Shown: in pieces, positions 16,796 through 25,314 of the stretch | Layout of the letters: each line of letters begins with the position of its first letter | Position numbering within the stretch: the first letter of the stretch is position 1 | Assembly: GCA_963845285.1 (NCBI GenBank) | Contig: CAWJRO010000001.1 | Coordinates: forward strand, 1 to 31,237 | From: Methanobacterium_C sp963845285 | GTDB lineage: Archaea > Methanobacteriota > Methanobacteria > Methanobacteriales > Methanobacteriaceae | Direction of reading: 5' to 3' | DNA: 31,237 bases | Notes under the pieces: model-generated | Databases searched by the model: none | Told to the model about the DNA's origin: nothing | The model's input: only the letters and a program-made list of their open reading frames with translations | Made by a program: the position numbers and the translations under genes

Positions 16796-17140
16796 TTATG
16801 TTCCTCCTTCCAAAAAACCGTAACTTATAATATTTTAATACCCTTTTATTAGAATAACTTGAAATCATTTATTAATATTTAGAATCATTCTATTTTATAT
16901 AATCCATTATATCAATCAGTATTAGTTATTTTTTATTTTATTTTTAAATTTAAAGTCAATTAAGCATCATTCGATCTCTTGAAAATCCCATTATCCTTAA
17001 TTTTTAAGGTTACTTAAATTCAGGTTATAGATTCATTCTTAAATTATGATGTGTATCTCACTTTTTTACTTCTTTGAAGTCTCTAAATGTAATGTTCGAG
17101 TTGTTTAAATTTTTAATTTTTAAACGGGAAATTGAAAACA
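16796..17140. other. AT-rich gap, nothing recognised
   Basis: Upstream region of the APCDD1-like gene (its promoter should lie here on the minus strand) ending at the IS6-like remnant. No open frame or RNA structure that I can support. Confidence 0.4.
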
Positions 17141-17496
17141 GGCACTGTCAAAAACTTGGGGGGGTTTTTGAAATTGATGTTTTAATAAACAATCTTTTTT
17201 ATTTGTCTTAAACTCATTATTTTCAGAAATAGAAATCTAAAAACTTTTATAATGAGGGAACATGATATTTTCTATGGCAAAACAAAAAAATACCTGTTCC
17301 AGTTAATATTTTGTTTGATTAAGCTTATAAAATTTCCTCAAACAAAAAAGAAAATATCTTTCAGAAAACATTTCCCCAAAGCGTTAAGAAGCTAATGAAG
17401 ATTAAAAAAGGTTTAATGTAATAAATAAACATTAAAATAGAAATTCAAACCCAAAAAAACTTTTTAACATCCAAACCCCAAGTTTTTAACAGTGCC
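17141..17496. mobile_element. IS6-like deletion remnant (356 bp) with long inverted ends
   Basis: Left end GGCACTGTCAAAAACTTGGG and right end (reverse complement) GGCACTGTTAAAAACTTGGG agree at 19 of 20 positions. The GGCACTGT opening is typical of IS6-family ends (for example GGCACTGTTGCAAA in IS26). The 316-base interior is far too short for a transposase; it contains a plus-strand frame of 47 codons (17252-17395) that begins MREHDIFYGKTKKYLF and ends in two stops. I read this as an internally deleted element; an independent miniature element is the alternative. Confidence 0.7.
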
Positions 17497-17643
17497 AAAT
17501 TTAAAATAGAATTAATCTTAAACCAAATAAATATATAAAAAAATAGAGAATTTAAAAGAAAAAAATTTACAATCAAAATAAAATTTTGTTCAGAAATTTA
17601 AATAAAAAACTAAAAAGGATTTTTATGGGAATTCAATCCTCCA

Positions 17644-19236
17644 TTATTCCCTTTTATTTGCAGGTTCCATATTCACAGATTTACCTTTTATTCTAGATCC
17701 GCTTACTGAAGAGAGAACTTCACCAGCACTGGCTTCAGGAACTTCTACAAAAGAGAACTTGTCAAAAACATCCACTTTACCTATTGAAGAGCTTGTAAGA
17801 CCTGTTTTATCGTTTATGGCTTTTATTATATCTTTTGCTCTGATCTTCTGTTTACGACCCACATTGATGAAAAATCTTACCATACCAGGGCTTGCTCCTG
17901 TGTCACCGAAGTCGTTAGACGCGGATTCAACTTTAACATCACTGGTTTCCCGGGTCATGACAATTTTAAGAAGTGCTGCTGCCATTTCCACGGAACTGTA
18001 ATCTTCTTCCATCATCTTTTCGATAAGATGAACCTGTTTTTCCAGATCTTCTGTGTTTATAACATGTTTAACATTTTCAAGGAAGTTGTTGGTTTTGATC
18101 GCTTCAACATCCTTGATGGATGGTATTTGATGTTGTTCTATCTTGGTTTTGGTGTACTTCTGTATATCTCTAAGTTGGTAGATTTCTTTTCCAGATACGA
18201 AAGTGAAGGCCATACCCGTTTTACCAGCCCTACCAGTTCTTCCAATCCTGTGAACGTAGTATTCATCATCGTTTGGCACGTCATAGTTGAAAACCGCTTC
18301 AACGTTTTCTACATCGATTCCCCTTGCAGCCACATCAGTTGCAACCAGGACTTCGATCTTACCCTTTCTAAATTTGGCCATAACTCTGTCCCTTTGACTC
18401 TGAGTCATATCACCATGGAGGCCATCTGCAGCATATCCTCTTATCTGGAGATGTGTTACAAGTTTATCAACTCTTCTCTTGGTGTTACAGAAAACAAGTG
18501 ATAATTTGAAGTTGTGTATGTCCAGTAAACGTGAAAGAAGTTCAAGTTTCATTTTCTCTTTAACTTCAAAGTAGAGTTGCTGGATCTCAGGTACTGTGAG
18601 TTCCTGATGAACTACCTTAAGGAATTCCGGGTTATTTTGGTATTTACGGGTTAAATTAAGTATGTCACGGGACATTGTTGCAGAGAAAAGAAGAGTCTGC
18701 CTTTCAGATGGCATATCCTTTAAAACAACTTCAATATCATCTCTGAATCCCATGTCAAGCATCTCATCAGCTTCATCCAGAACCATAATTTTTACATGAT
18801 TCATTTTCAGGGTTCCTCTCCTCATGTGATCCATAACACGTCCAGGAGTGCCTATTATTACTTGTACACCTTTTTTAAGCGCTTTTATCTGTCTCTCTAT
18901 CGGCTGGCCGCCATAAATTGGGAGTACTTTGATTTTACTCATGTACTTTGAGAGCTTCCTGATTTCTTCTGCAACCTGAATTGCAAGTTCCCTTGTTGGG
19001 CAGAGTATCACAGCTTGCAGACTTTTATTGCTAGGATCAACCATTTCTAGAATTGGAATTCCAAATGCAGCTGTTTTTCCTGTACCAGTCTGTGCTTGGC
19101 CTATAACATCTCTTCCATCCAGTATGTGAGGTATTGCTAAAGATTGGATTGGCGTGGCCTCTTCAAATCCCATATCTGCAACAGCATTCTCTATTTCACT
19201 GGATATATCTAAATCTTTAAATTTAAGTTTTTTCAT
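17644..19236 (-). CDS. deaD: DEAD-box RNA helicase with DbpA-type RNA-binding domain
   Basis: ATP-dependent RNA helicase, likely for structured RNA or ribosome assembly. In 530 residues: Q motif EEATPIQSLAIP (Gln31), Walker A AQTGTGKT (48-55), PTREL, TPGR, VLDEADEM (DEAD at 154-157), SAT (185-187), then the second RecA domain with VATDVAARGIDVENVEAVFN and HRIGRTGRAGKTG. From about residue 450 an RRM-like DbpA domain follows (MVRFFINVGRKQKIRAKDII, then KVDVFDKFSFVEVP). This bacterial CshA/DeaD layout occurs in many methanogens and is often cold-induced; cold control is not visible here. AAAGGA precedes ATG 19236. A short GGATT/AATCC stem and T-runs follow the stop. Confidence 0.95.
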   Translation of the reverse strand: MKKLKFKDLDISSEIENAVADMGFEEATPIQSLAIPHILDGRDVIGQAQTGTGKTAAFGIPILEMVDPSNKSLQAVILCPTRELAIQVAEEIRKLSKYMSKIKVLPIYGGQPIERQIKALKKGVQVIIGTPGRVMDHMRRGTLKMNHVKIMVLDEADEMLDMGFRDDIEVVLKDMPSERQTLLFSATMSRDILNLTRKYQNNPEFLKVVHQELTVPEIQQLYFEVKEKMKLELLSRLLDIHNFKLSLVFCNTKRRVDKLVTHLQIRGYAADGLHGDMTQSQRDRVMAKFRKGKIEVLVATDVAARGIDVENVEAVFNYDVPNDDEYYVHRIGRTGRAGKTGMAFTFVSGKEIYQLRDIQKYTKTKIEQHQIPSIKDVEAIKTNNFLENVKHVINTEDLEKQVHLIEKMMEEDYSSVEMAAALLKIVMTRETSDVKVESASNDFGDTGASPGMVRFFINVGRKQKIRAKDIIKAINDKTGLTSSSIGKVDVFDKFSFVEVPEASAGEVLSSVSGSRIKGKSVNMEPANKRE

Positions 19237-19710
19237 GTTTTATTGTCCTTTATTTTTTTATTTTAATACTATTATAATCAGCATTATTTTGAATCCTTTG
19301 AATAGTTGAATATTATTTAATACGTTATTTAATAGACAGTAATATGAATATTCACAATATAATTCTATTAAAATTTTTAGTAAAATCCATTAAAATTATT
19401 AAATGAACCATTTGATAAACCCATTAAAAATTATAATAATTTACAAAGTTGTAAATTTTAGAAAAGATTTGCATCTAACATTAATATTATTTTTTTTCTC
19501 TATTTATATCTATTTATAGAAAATATTATTTACAATATAAAATTAGTTTAATTTTCCATCATATATTAATTATTGGTGTTATAAGCAACCCACATAAATC
19601 TTGTTAACCCACATAAATTCATTTATTTTTAGTATAAATCTTTTTAATTATATTTTAATTTATAAAATCAAAAAATGAAGGAAATTTTTACTCTCCACTC
19701 ATTTCAAAAA
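19237..19710. other. Long AT-rich leader region of the helicase gene
   Basis: 474 bases without a gene between lonB's end and the helicase start. Two copies of AACCCACATAAAT begin at 19587 and 19606, 19 bases apart. The length is unusual for this window and could hold a regulatory leader of the helicase mRNA, but I see no stable fold I can support. Confidence 0.35.
19587..19618. repeat. Direct repeat AACCCACATAAAT x2
   Basis: Two identical 13-base copies (19587-19599 and 19606-19618) with a 6-base spacer, about 100 bases past the lonB stop and 350 bases before the helicase start. Spacing of 19 bases is close to two helical turns, suggestive of a protein site but unproven. Confidence 0.5.
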
Positions 19711-21618
19711 TTAATTGATTGTTGGATTATGGAGTATGCCCTTTGGAACTATCTCTGTGATCTTCCTCATCTTCGCGATAATGCTCTCTTTTTCCTTTCC
19801 TACAAGTGCATGTTCGAGAACATCACTTAAAGTTTCCACAGGAATTATTTTAATCTTATTTTTGTACCTTTCTTCGATCATAACATCATCCATATTGGAT
19901 TTAGGTATAAGAACTGTCTTGATACCAGACTCAGCCGCAGCTTCAATTTTACCCGTAACACCACCAACAGGCATTACATCACCCCTAACACTTAATGAAC
20001 CAGTTAATGCCAGTGACTGATCTATAGGGATGTTCTCAAGTGCAGAAATAACTGATGTCGCAACTGATACACTTGCACTGTCACCTTCAACACCTTCGTA
20101 GGATTGGAGGAACTGTATGTGTATATCATATTTGGATATGTTAGTTCCTGTGTTCTTTTTAATAAGAGCACTGACATTTTGAACAGCTTCCAAAGCTATT
20201 TCTCCAAGTTTACCTGTAGCAATAATCTTACCCTCTTCTTTACTCTGAGCAGGGGCAGCTTCGGCAGCTATTGGAAGTACAATACCACTTCTATCTCCAA
20301 TTATGGCTAAACCGTTCACCCTACCAATTTCAGTACCCTCAGTTTTAAATACACTGTATTCTTTCCTTTGAACTATGATACGATCAGCTATCTGCTGTTC
20401 TAGGGTTCTTGCAAGTTTTTTAGCACTTAAAACATGTTTAACTGTGACGAATTCTGCGTTTTCACCTTTAGCTATGTCTCCGGCAGCTCTTACGAGACCG
20501 CCCAGATCCCTCAGTTTAAGAGTTAGTGTGTCTTTTTTACCGGATCTTCTTTGGGCTTCTCTGATTATTTCTGCTACGGCTTCTCTGTTAAAGTGAGGTA
20601 TTCTACCGTCTTTTTCAACTTCTTGAGCAACAAATTGAACTAATTTGTCTCTATTTTCAGGTGTATCTGGCATTGCATCCTTCATGAAGACTTCGTAACC
20701 GTATCCGCGTATCCTTGACCTGAGGGCTATGTGCATGCCCTCGAGCACCTGGAGGTTTCCAGATGCAACCAGTACAAAGTCACATGGTACTGCCTGTGTA
20801 CGAACCATTGCACCACTGCTTGTCTCACTCTGTCCAGTTATAGAGTATTTTTTCTCTTGCATTGCAGTTAAAAGCTCTTGTTGAGTTTTCATTTGCATGG
20901 TTCCGATTTCATCTATGTAAAGCACCCCTTTATTTGCACGGTGTATCATTCCAGCTTCAACACGCTCATGTGCCGGTGTTCCCAATCCCCCAGACTGATA
21001 TGGATCATGCCGGACATCACCAAGCAAAGCTCCTGCATGAGCTCCTGTAGCATCAACAAATGGAGCTGTTTTATTATTGTCATTATTCACAAGAAGTTTA
21101 GGAACCATTACTGTACTTTTAGGCTTCATCTGCTGAATAGCCAAAAATACTATTCCAGCAGCTATAATTGCAGCCAAAAATTGTTGTAGATAAAATCCAA
21201 TGACCAGAATAAGGGTTATTATGATCATCATGGACATGTTCTTTCTCTCTTCCTGTCCTTTAGCCTTTACTTTGTAGTTCATAACCACATTTTTACCCTC
21301 GCCAATAGGCATTGCACCTATGAGAGGGTTGTGATTGTCTTCAATATTAGGATAAACCAGTATATCCTGAAGTTCTTCTGGTGGAAGTAACTCTGCCATT
21401 CCTTTGGCAAGCATAGATTTACCAATACCAGGTTCCCCAATTAACAGAACATTTCGCCTCTGTTTAGCAGCTTTTATTACAGTTTCAACAGCCTCTTCTT
21501 GACCTATAATTTGATCTATGATCCTCTTAGGAACTTCTATATCTTGAGATGATTTGTAACTTCTAAAATTAAGTTTATCTTTCAATGAAGTTGTAGAATT
21601 TGAATTTAAATTTGCCAT
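19711..21618 (-). CDS. lonB: ATP-dependent protease LonB, membrane-anchored archaeal type
   Basis: AAA+ serine protease tethered to the inner face of the membrane; degrades damaged and regulatory proteins. In 635 residues: Walker A GEPGIGKS (61-68); two transmembrane segments inserted in the AAA domain at about 128-145 and 147-163, the archaeal LonB hallmark; Walker B GVLYIDEIG (231-239); sensor region VASGNLQVLEG; LREL-like sensor-2 replaced by KLRDLGGLVRAAGDIA; protease domain with catalytic Ser514 (EGDSASVS) and Lys557 (GGVTGKIE). GAGGAGGT stands 11 bases before ATG 21618. Upstream (about 21694-21705) lies TATATATTTA-type sequence, a plausible TATA box. Convergent with no neighbour; monocistronic. 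Confidence 0.96.
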   Translation of the reverse strand: MANLNSNSTTSLKDKLNFRSYKSSQDIEVPKRIIDQIIGQEEAVETVIKAAKQRRNVLLIGEPGIGKSMLAKGMAELLPPEELQDILVYPNIEDNHNPLIGAMPIGEGKNVVMNYKVKAKGQEERKNMSMMIIITLILVIGFYLQQFLAAIIAAGIVFLAIQQMKPKSTVMVPKLLVNNDNNKTAPFVDATGAHAGALLGDVRHDPYQSGGLGTPAHERVEAGMIHRANKGVLYIDEIGTMQMKTQQELLTAMQEKKYSITGQSETSSGAMVRTQAVPCDFVLVASGNLQVLEGMHIALRSRIRGYGYEVFMKDAMPDTPENRDKLVQFVAQEVEKDGRIPHFNREAVAEIIREAQRRSGKKDTLTLKLRDLGGLVRAAGDIAKGENAEFVTVKHVLSAKKLARTLEQQIADRIIVQRKEYSVFKTEGTEIGRVNGLAIIGDRSGIVLPIAAEAAPAQSKEEGKIIATGKLGEIALEAVQNVSALIKKNTGTNISKYDIHIQFLQSYEGVEGDSASVSVATSVISALENIPIDQSLALTGSLSVRGDVMPVGGVTGKIEAAAESGIKTVLIPKSNMDDVMIEERYKNKIKIIPVETLSDVLEHALVGKEKESIIAKMRKITEIVPKGILHNPTIN

Positions 21619-21853
21619 AATTTATGACAACCTCCTCAAATTTTGCATTAATTACAAAAATCAAAGTGATTTTTTTAGATTGATATGCTTTATTAAATAT
21701 ATACTATCTTATATATTATATATGAATATTTGCTTTTAGAAATCTTTATTAATATTTTTCTGTTCATATAAAACTTTCCAAGATTTTTTTTATTTTAGTA
21801 ACTTCAAGTATATAAAAGGATCATCTAATATGGATCTTTAAAAATTTTCTTTA

Positions 21854-22034
21854 TAGAATTTCTATTAACCTTTATTTATTGTTGATATTATGTTTGGAAA
21901 TAGTTTTATGATATTTATTAACGACTTAATTGATTTATTAAGGGCCAATAATTGTCTTAAATGACGTATTTATTTGTGATAACTAAATTATAACTTTTAA
22001 TATTATTAAATTTTAAAGGTTTTTAGAAATTCTC
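21854..22034 (+). mobile_element. Miniature element B, copy 2 (181 bp)
   Basis: Ends TAGAATTTCTATTAAC and (reverse complement) GAGAATTTCTAAAAAC; TTTA directly flanks both ends (21850-21853 and 22035-22038), a clear 4-bp target duplication. Closely similar to copy 1 along its length. It lies in the 725-base divergent gap between lonB and cobQ, which otherwise holds only AT-rich promoter sequence. Confidence 0.87.
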
Positions 22035-22343
22035 TTTAATGTAAAAACAATTCCTATATAAAATTAAGATATAAACTTTTTTTTACCTACGTTAAACATG
22101 AAAAGTTATCAATTGGTATGAACTGATAAGATCGTAATGATTGAATAAAACATTGAAAAGTAGATATAATTAATTTGCCTAATTTATTTTCAATGAATTT
22201 TATTGGATCCAAGTAATCCAAATGTTAACTTAACAAAATTGTAGTTACATAATTTCATTATCAAAATTTTATGTTCCATATCAATAAAACCAGGTTATAT
22301 CAATAAAATTGAATAAATATTAATCAATAAATAGGTGGCAAAA

Positions 22344-23873
22344 TTGCATTTAAAAAACAAAACAACATGTATTATGGTCCAGGGAACCTCATCAAATGCA
22401 GGCAAAAGTGTTGCAGTTGCTGCACTCTGCAGAATCTTCTCGAAAAGAGGTTATAAAGTAGCACCATTCAAATCTCAGAATATGTCTTTGAACTCATATA
22501 CAACAACTGAAAACGCAGAGATAGCGATGGCACAGGTTCTCCAGGCTGAAGCAGCAGGTGTTGAACCATCCTACAACATGAACCCTATTCTATTGAAACC
22601 CAAAGAAGATTTCATATCCCAAGTCATCGTGCATGGAAAGCCCGCAGGTGACATGAATTTTTACAATTACCAGAACAACTTCCGAGATGAAGCTTTAAAG
22701 GCCATTAAAACATCACTCGAAGCTTTAAAAAGAGAATATGACATAATTGTGATTGAGGGAGCAGGATCTCCGGCAGAAATAAACATGCTGGATAAAGACC
22801 TTGCAAACATGCAGATAGCCCGCATTGCAGATGCAGATGTAATTTTAGTCGCAGATATTGATAGAGGTGGAGTTTTCGCATCCATTGCAGGAACATTCTC
22901 TCTCTTACCTGAAGAGGACAGGAAAAGGATAAAAGGAATAATAATAAACAAGTTTAGAGGAAATCTTGACATATTACTTCCAGGAATACGTCAGATAGAA
23001 GAAATCGTTGGTGTACCAGTTTTAGGAGTCTTACCCTACGATGACAGCCTCAAACTTCCTGAAGAAGATTCAGCATCACTTTCAGAACACAAGTACCGGA
23101 AAAATGAAAAATTAACTGTTGGAGTTATGAGGCTTCCGAGAATTTCCAATTTCACAGATATAGACCCAATTGAATACGAACCTGATGTTGGAATAAAACT
23201 CATTGAACTCGGGGACAAAATAGGAGATGTAGATGCATTTATCCTGCCCGGCACTAGAAACACAATAAGCGACCTTTTAGCCCTTCAAGATGTTGGTTTT
23301 ACAGAGGAAATAAAACAGCTATCAAAGGATATTCCTATTTTTGGTTTATGCGGAGGATATCAAATGCTTGGAACTAAAATCACCGATAAAACATTTAAAG
23401 AATCGAAATATGGTAGCACCAATGGTATTGGACTTTTGGATGCAAAAACACGTTTTGATTCTGTTGAGAAGGTCATCACCCAGAGCCAGGGTAAGGTTCT
23501 TGGAGGTGGAATCTTTGAGGGCCTTAAAGGAAATAATGTAACAGGTTATGAATTACATGAAGGCCTTACCAAACTTGGAACTTCTAAACCACTGTTTAAA
23601 GTTATTAAGGGTTGTGGAAATCATCCAAACTCAGGATATGATGGTGCTGTAAATGGGTATGCATCAGGGACCTATTTCCATGGCATATTTCACAATTTTC
23701 ACTTTAGAAGGTTTTTCACAGATTATTTAAGGACTTCAAATGGTCTTGAACCACTTGGATTTGTTAAGGATAACTTTGAATATCTAAAAAATTTTTCAAT
23801 CGACAGGCTTGCAAAAATATTTGAGGATAACGTGGATATGAACGTTGTTGATGAGATGATAAATAAAAAATAG
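22344..23873 (+). CDS. cobQ: Cobyric acid synthase (adenosylcobyrinate a,c-diamide amidase)
   Basis: Amidates four carboxyls of the corrin ring using glutamine and ATP, in B12/corrinoid synthesis. N-terminal ATP-binding domain: MVQGTSSNAGKSVAVAALCR, FKSQNMSLNSYTT, VIEGAGSPAEINM, DIDRGGVFASIAGTF. C-terminal class I glutaminase: PIFGLCGGYQMLG with the nucleophile Cys, and SGTYFHGIFHN with the late His. The start is TTG at 22344, five bases after an AGGTGG ribosome site; the GTG at 22335 lies within that site and is rejected. 509 residues, normal. Corrinoids serve methyltransferases (Mtr) and the MetE in this window. T-runs at 23983-24010 follow. Confidence 0.94.
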   Translation: MHLKNKTTCIMVQGTSSNAGKSVAVAALCRIFSKRGYKVAPFKSQNMSLNSYTTTENAEIAMAQVLQAEAAGVEPSYNMNPILLKPKEDFISQVIVHGKPAGDMNFYNYQNNFRDEALKAIKTSLEALKREYDIIVIEGAGSPAEINMLDKDLANMQIARIADADVILVADIDRGGVFASIAGTFSLLPEEDRKRIKGIIINKFRGNLDILLPGIRQIEEIVGVPVLGVLPYDDSLKLPEEDSASLSEHKYRKNEKLTVGVMRLPRISNFTDIDPIEYEPDVGIKLIELGDKIGDVDAFILPGTRNTISDLLALQDVGFTEEIKQLSKDIPIFGLCGGYQMLGTKITDKTFKESKYGSTNGIGLLDAKTRFDSVEKVITQSQGKVLGGGIFEGLKGNNVTGYELHEGLTKLGTSKPLFKVIKGCGNHPNSGYDGAVNGYASGTYFHGIFHNFHFRRFFTDYLRTSNGLEPLGFVKDNFEYLKNFSIDRLAKIFEDNVDMNVVDEMINKK

Positions 23874-23982
23874 TAAATATTTTAAATAGTAATTTCATTG
23901 AGGATCCATATAATAAAATAAGGCAATTTTTAAGGTAATTTTATCGATTACATTCAATTTAAGCTGTTATATTCAATTAAAA

Positions 23983-24010
23983 TTAATTTTTTATATTTTA
24001 TTTTTATTTA
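23983..24010 (+). terminator. Oligo-T terminator region after cobQ
   Basis: Runs ATTTTTTATATTTTATTTTTATTT, in three T-tracts, about 110 bases past the cobQ stop and directly before miniature element A copy 4. Consistent with archaeal T-tract termination; AT-richness makes the call modest. Confidence 0.35.
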
Positions 24011-24011
24011 T

Positions 24012-24118
24012 GAGGCTGTCCCATAATCCAAAATTTGCAAAAAAATAAGGATAAACAACGCTTTAAATTCAAAAATAAGCAAAATTATATATGTTACGAA
24101 TAATTATGGGTCAGCCTC
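24012..24118 (+). mobile_element. Miniature element A, copy 4 (107 bp)
   Basis: Ends GAGGCTGTCCCATAAT and (reverse complement) GAGGCTGACCCATAATTATT; TTAT directly flanks both sides. Inverted relative to copy 5 with four differences in 107 bases, all transitions. Its right end agrees with the left end of the IS1182-like element at 27963 over 19 bases. Confidence 0.87.
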
Positions 24119-24194
24119 TTATTTTAAAAAAATTCTCATAAACTCAAAAAATACGGTATAAAATAAATTATACTTAATTTATTCATTTTTAAAT

Positions 24195-24845
24195 TTATTT
24201 AACAAACATATGAGTAACATCTTTTACTTTAGGTGTTTTCACAAGAATTGATATTCTATCTCCTTCAGCAATGACCATATTGTCCTTAGGGATAGTTATT
24301 TCACCATTTTTGTATATTGCAGCTATTATATAGTTATCTGTTGGACTTACATCACCTACGGTTTTTCCTATTACTTTTTTATTGCTAACACTTATATCCA
24401 GCAATTCTGCGTTTCCCTTTCCAATGACAATTAAGTCTGCTATTTTAGGTCGTGTTATGAGTTTTTCAAGGTACCCTGCTGCTGTAAGTTCAGGACTTAT
24501 AACTGCATTTATCCCCACCTTTTTAAATGCGTCTTCATGGTCCGGGTTGCTCACCCTTGCAATAATCTTAGGAACATTATAATCTTTTACAAGAATACAT
24601 GAAAGCAAATTAGATTCATCGTTACCAGTAGCTGCCACAAATACCTTTGCATCATCAATATTTGCTTCTTCAAGTGTTTTGATATTCGTTCCATTACCAC
24701 AAATAACAAGAGCATCTAATTCAGATGCCGCATTTCCACACAGTGCTTCATCATTTTCAATGAGGGTGACATCATGTCCAACAGAAACCAGTGCAGAAGC
24801 AAGATTTAATCCTACTCTTCCACCACCCATTATTACAGTATACAT
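24195..24845 (-). CDS. trkA: TrkA-type potassium transport regulatory protein
   Basis: Cytoplasmic nucleotide-gated RCK subunit that binds a TrkH-type potassium channel. In 216 residues: TrkA-N with MYTVIMGGGRVGLNLASAL (GxGxxG-type dinucleotide loop), the acidic end of the second strand VTLIENDE, then VFVAATGNDESNLLSCILVK and IIARVSNPDHEDAFKKVGIN; TrkA-C from about residue 138 (LIVIGKGNAELLDISVS, IAAIYKNGEITIPKDN, EGDRISILVK). Single-RCK form, unlike the two-domain E. coli protein. AAAGGATGG precedes ATG 24845. No channel gene is adjacent. Confidence 0.93.
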   Translation of the reverse strand: MYTVIMGGGRVGLNLASALVSVGHDVTLIENDEALCGNAASELDALVICGNGTNIKTLEEANIDDAKVFVAATGNDESNLLSCILVKDYNVPKIIARVSNPDHEDAFKKVGINAVISPELTAAGYLEKLITRPKIADLIVIGKGNAELLDISVSNKKVIGKTVGDVSPTDNYIIAAIYKNGEITIPKDNMVIAEGDRISILVKTPKVKDVTHMFVK

Positions 24846-25249
24846 ATTTTAACCATCCTTTTAAAACCCCAGATCAACTTCAATAGGATATATTTTTGAG
24901 TAATAAGATTCTAAAAATAATATATCACGTTTTTCCATTATTTTAAATTATTTTAAATTATTTTAAACCCATCTTCATTAATAAGTTCATTAATTAGAAC
25001 TTCCTATTCTTTGAATAATATCATATATAAATTTTCCTATTTTTAATTGTTTAAATACGTTTTAAACCCATTAAAGTACAGATTAAGTTTATTAAAAGAT
25101 TAATAGCAAATATAAAATAAGAATACTGAATTTTAAGGAATTTAAAGACCAGTTAACTCTTTAAAATTATTTTTTAGATGAATCATACTGGAAATAATTT
25201 GGAAGATTAATATTTGATTAAAAGGAATGTTGACTTAAAAAATATAGTA
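24846..25249. other. AT-rich gap between SLC13 terminator and trkA
   Basis: Holds the trkA promoter region on the minus strand, the 10-base tandem repeat at 24937-24966 and a T-run belonging to the terminator at 25250. No gene seen. Confidence 0.4.
24937..24966. repeat. Tandem repeat ATTATTTTAA x3
   Basis: Three perfect copies of a 10-base unit, one helical turn each, starting 92 bases upstream of the trkA ATG. Phased A/T tracts of this kind tend to bend DNA; they may equally be simple slippage. Confidence 0.6.
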
Positions 25250-25277
25250 ATTGCAGAAATTTTAAGGTTTCTGCAAT
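25250..25277 (-). terminator. Hairpin terminator after the SLC13 gene
   Basis: Perfect 10-bp stem ATTGCAGAAA (25250-25259) and TTTCTGCAAT (25268-25277) with an 8-base loop, 37 bases past the stop. On the transcribed strand it is followed by TACTATATTTTTT. Intrinsic-type terminator layout. Confidence 0.6.
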
Positions 25278-25314
25278 CTTTTTCCAATTCAATTCTAAAT
25301 TTATATCTTTGACT

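Noticed and set aside
17252..17395. 47-codon frame in the IS6-like element as a functional gene
   Set aside because: No ribosome site, no recognised domain and ends in a double stop; better read as a remnant.
18028..18501. 157-codon plus-strand frame inside the helicase gene
   Set aside because: Antisense shadow; no ribosome site and no known family.
22335..22343. GTG 22335 as the cobQ start
   Set aside because: The codon is part of the AGGTGG ribosome site; TTG 22344 has the right spacing.
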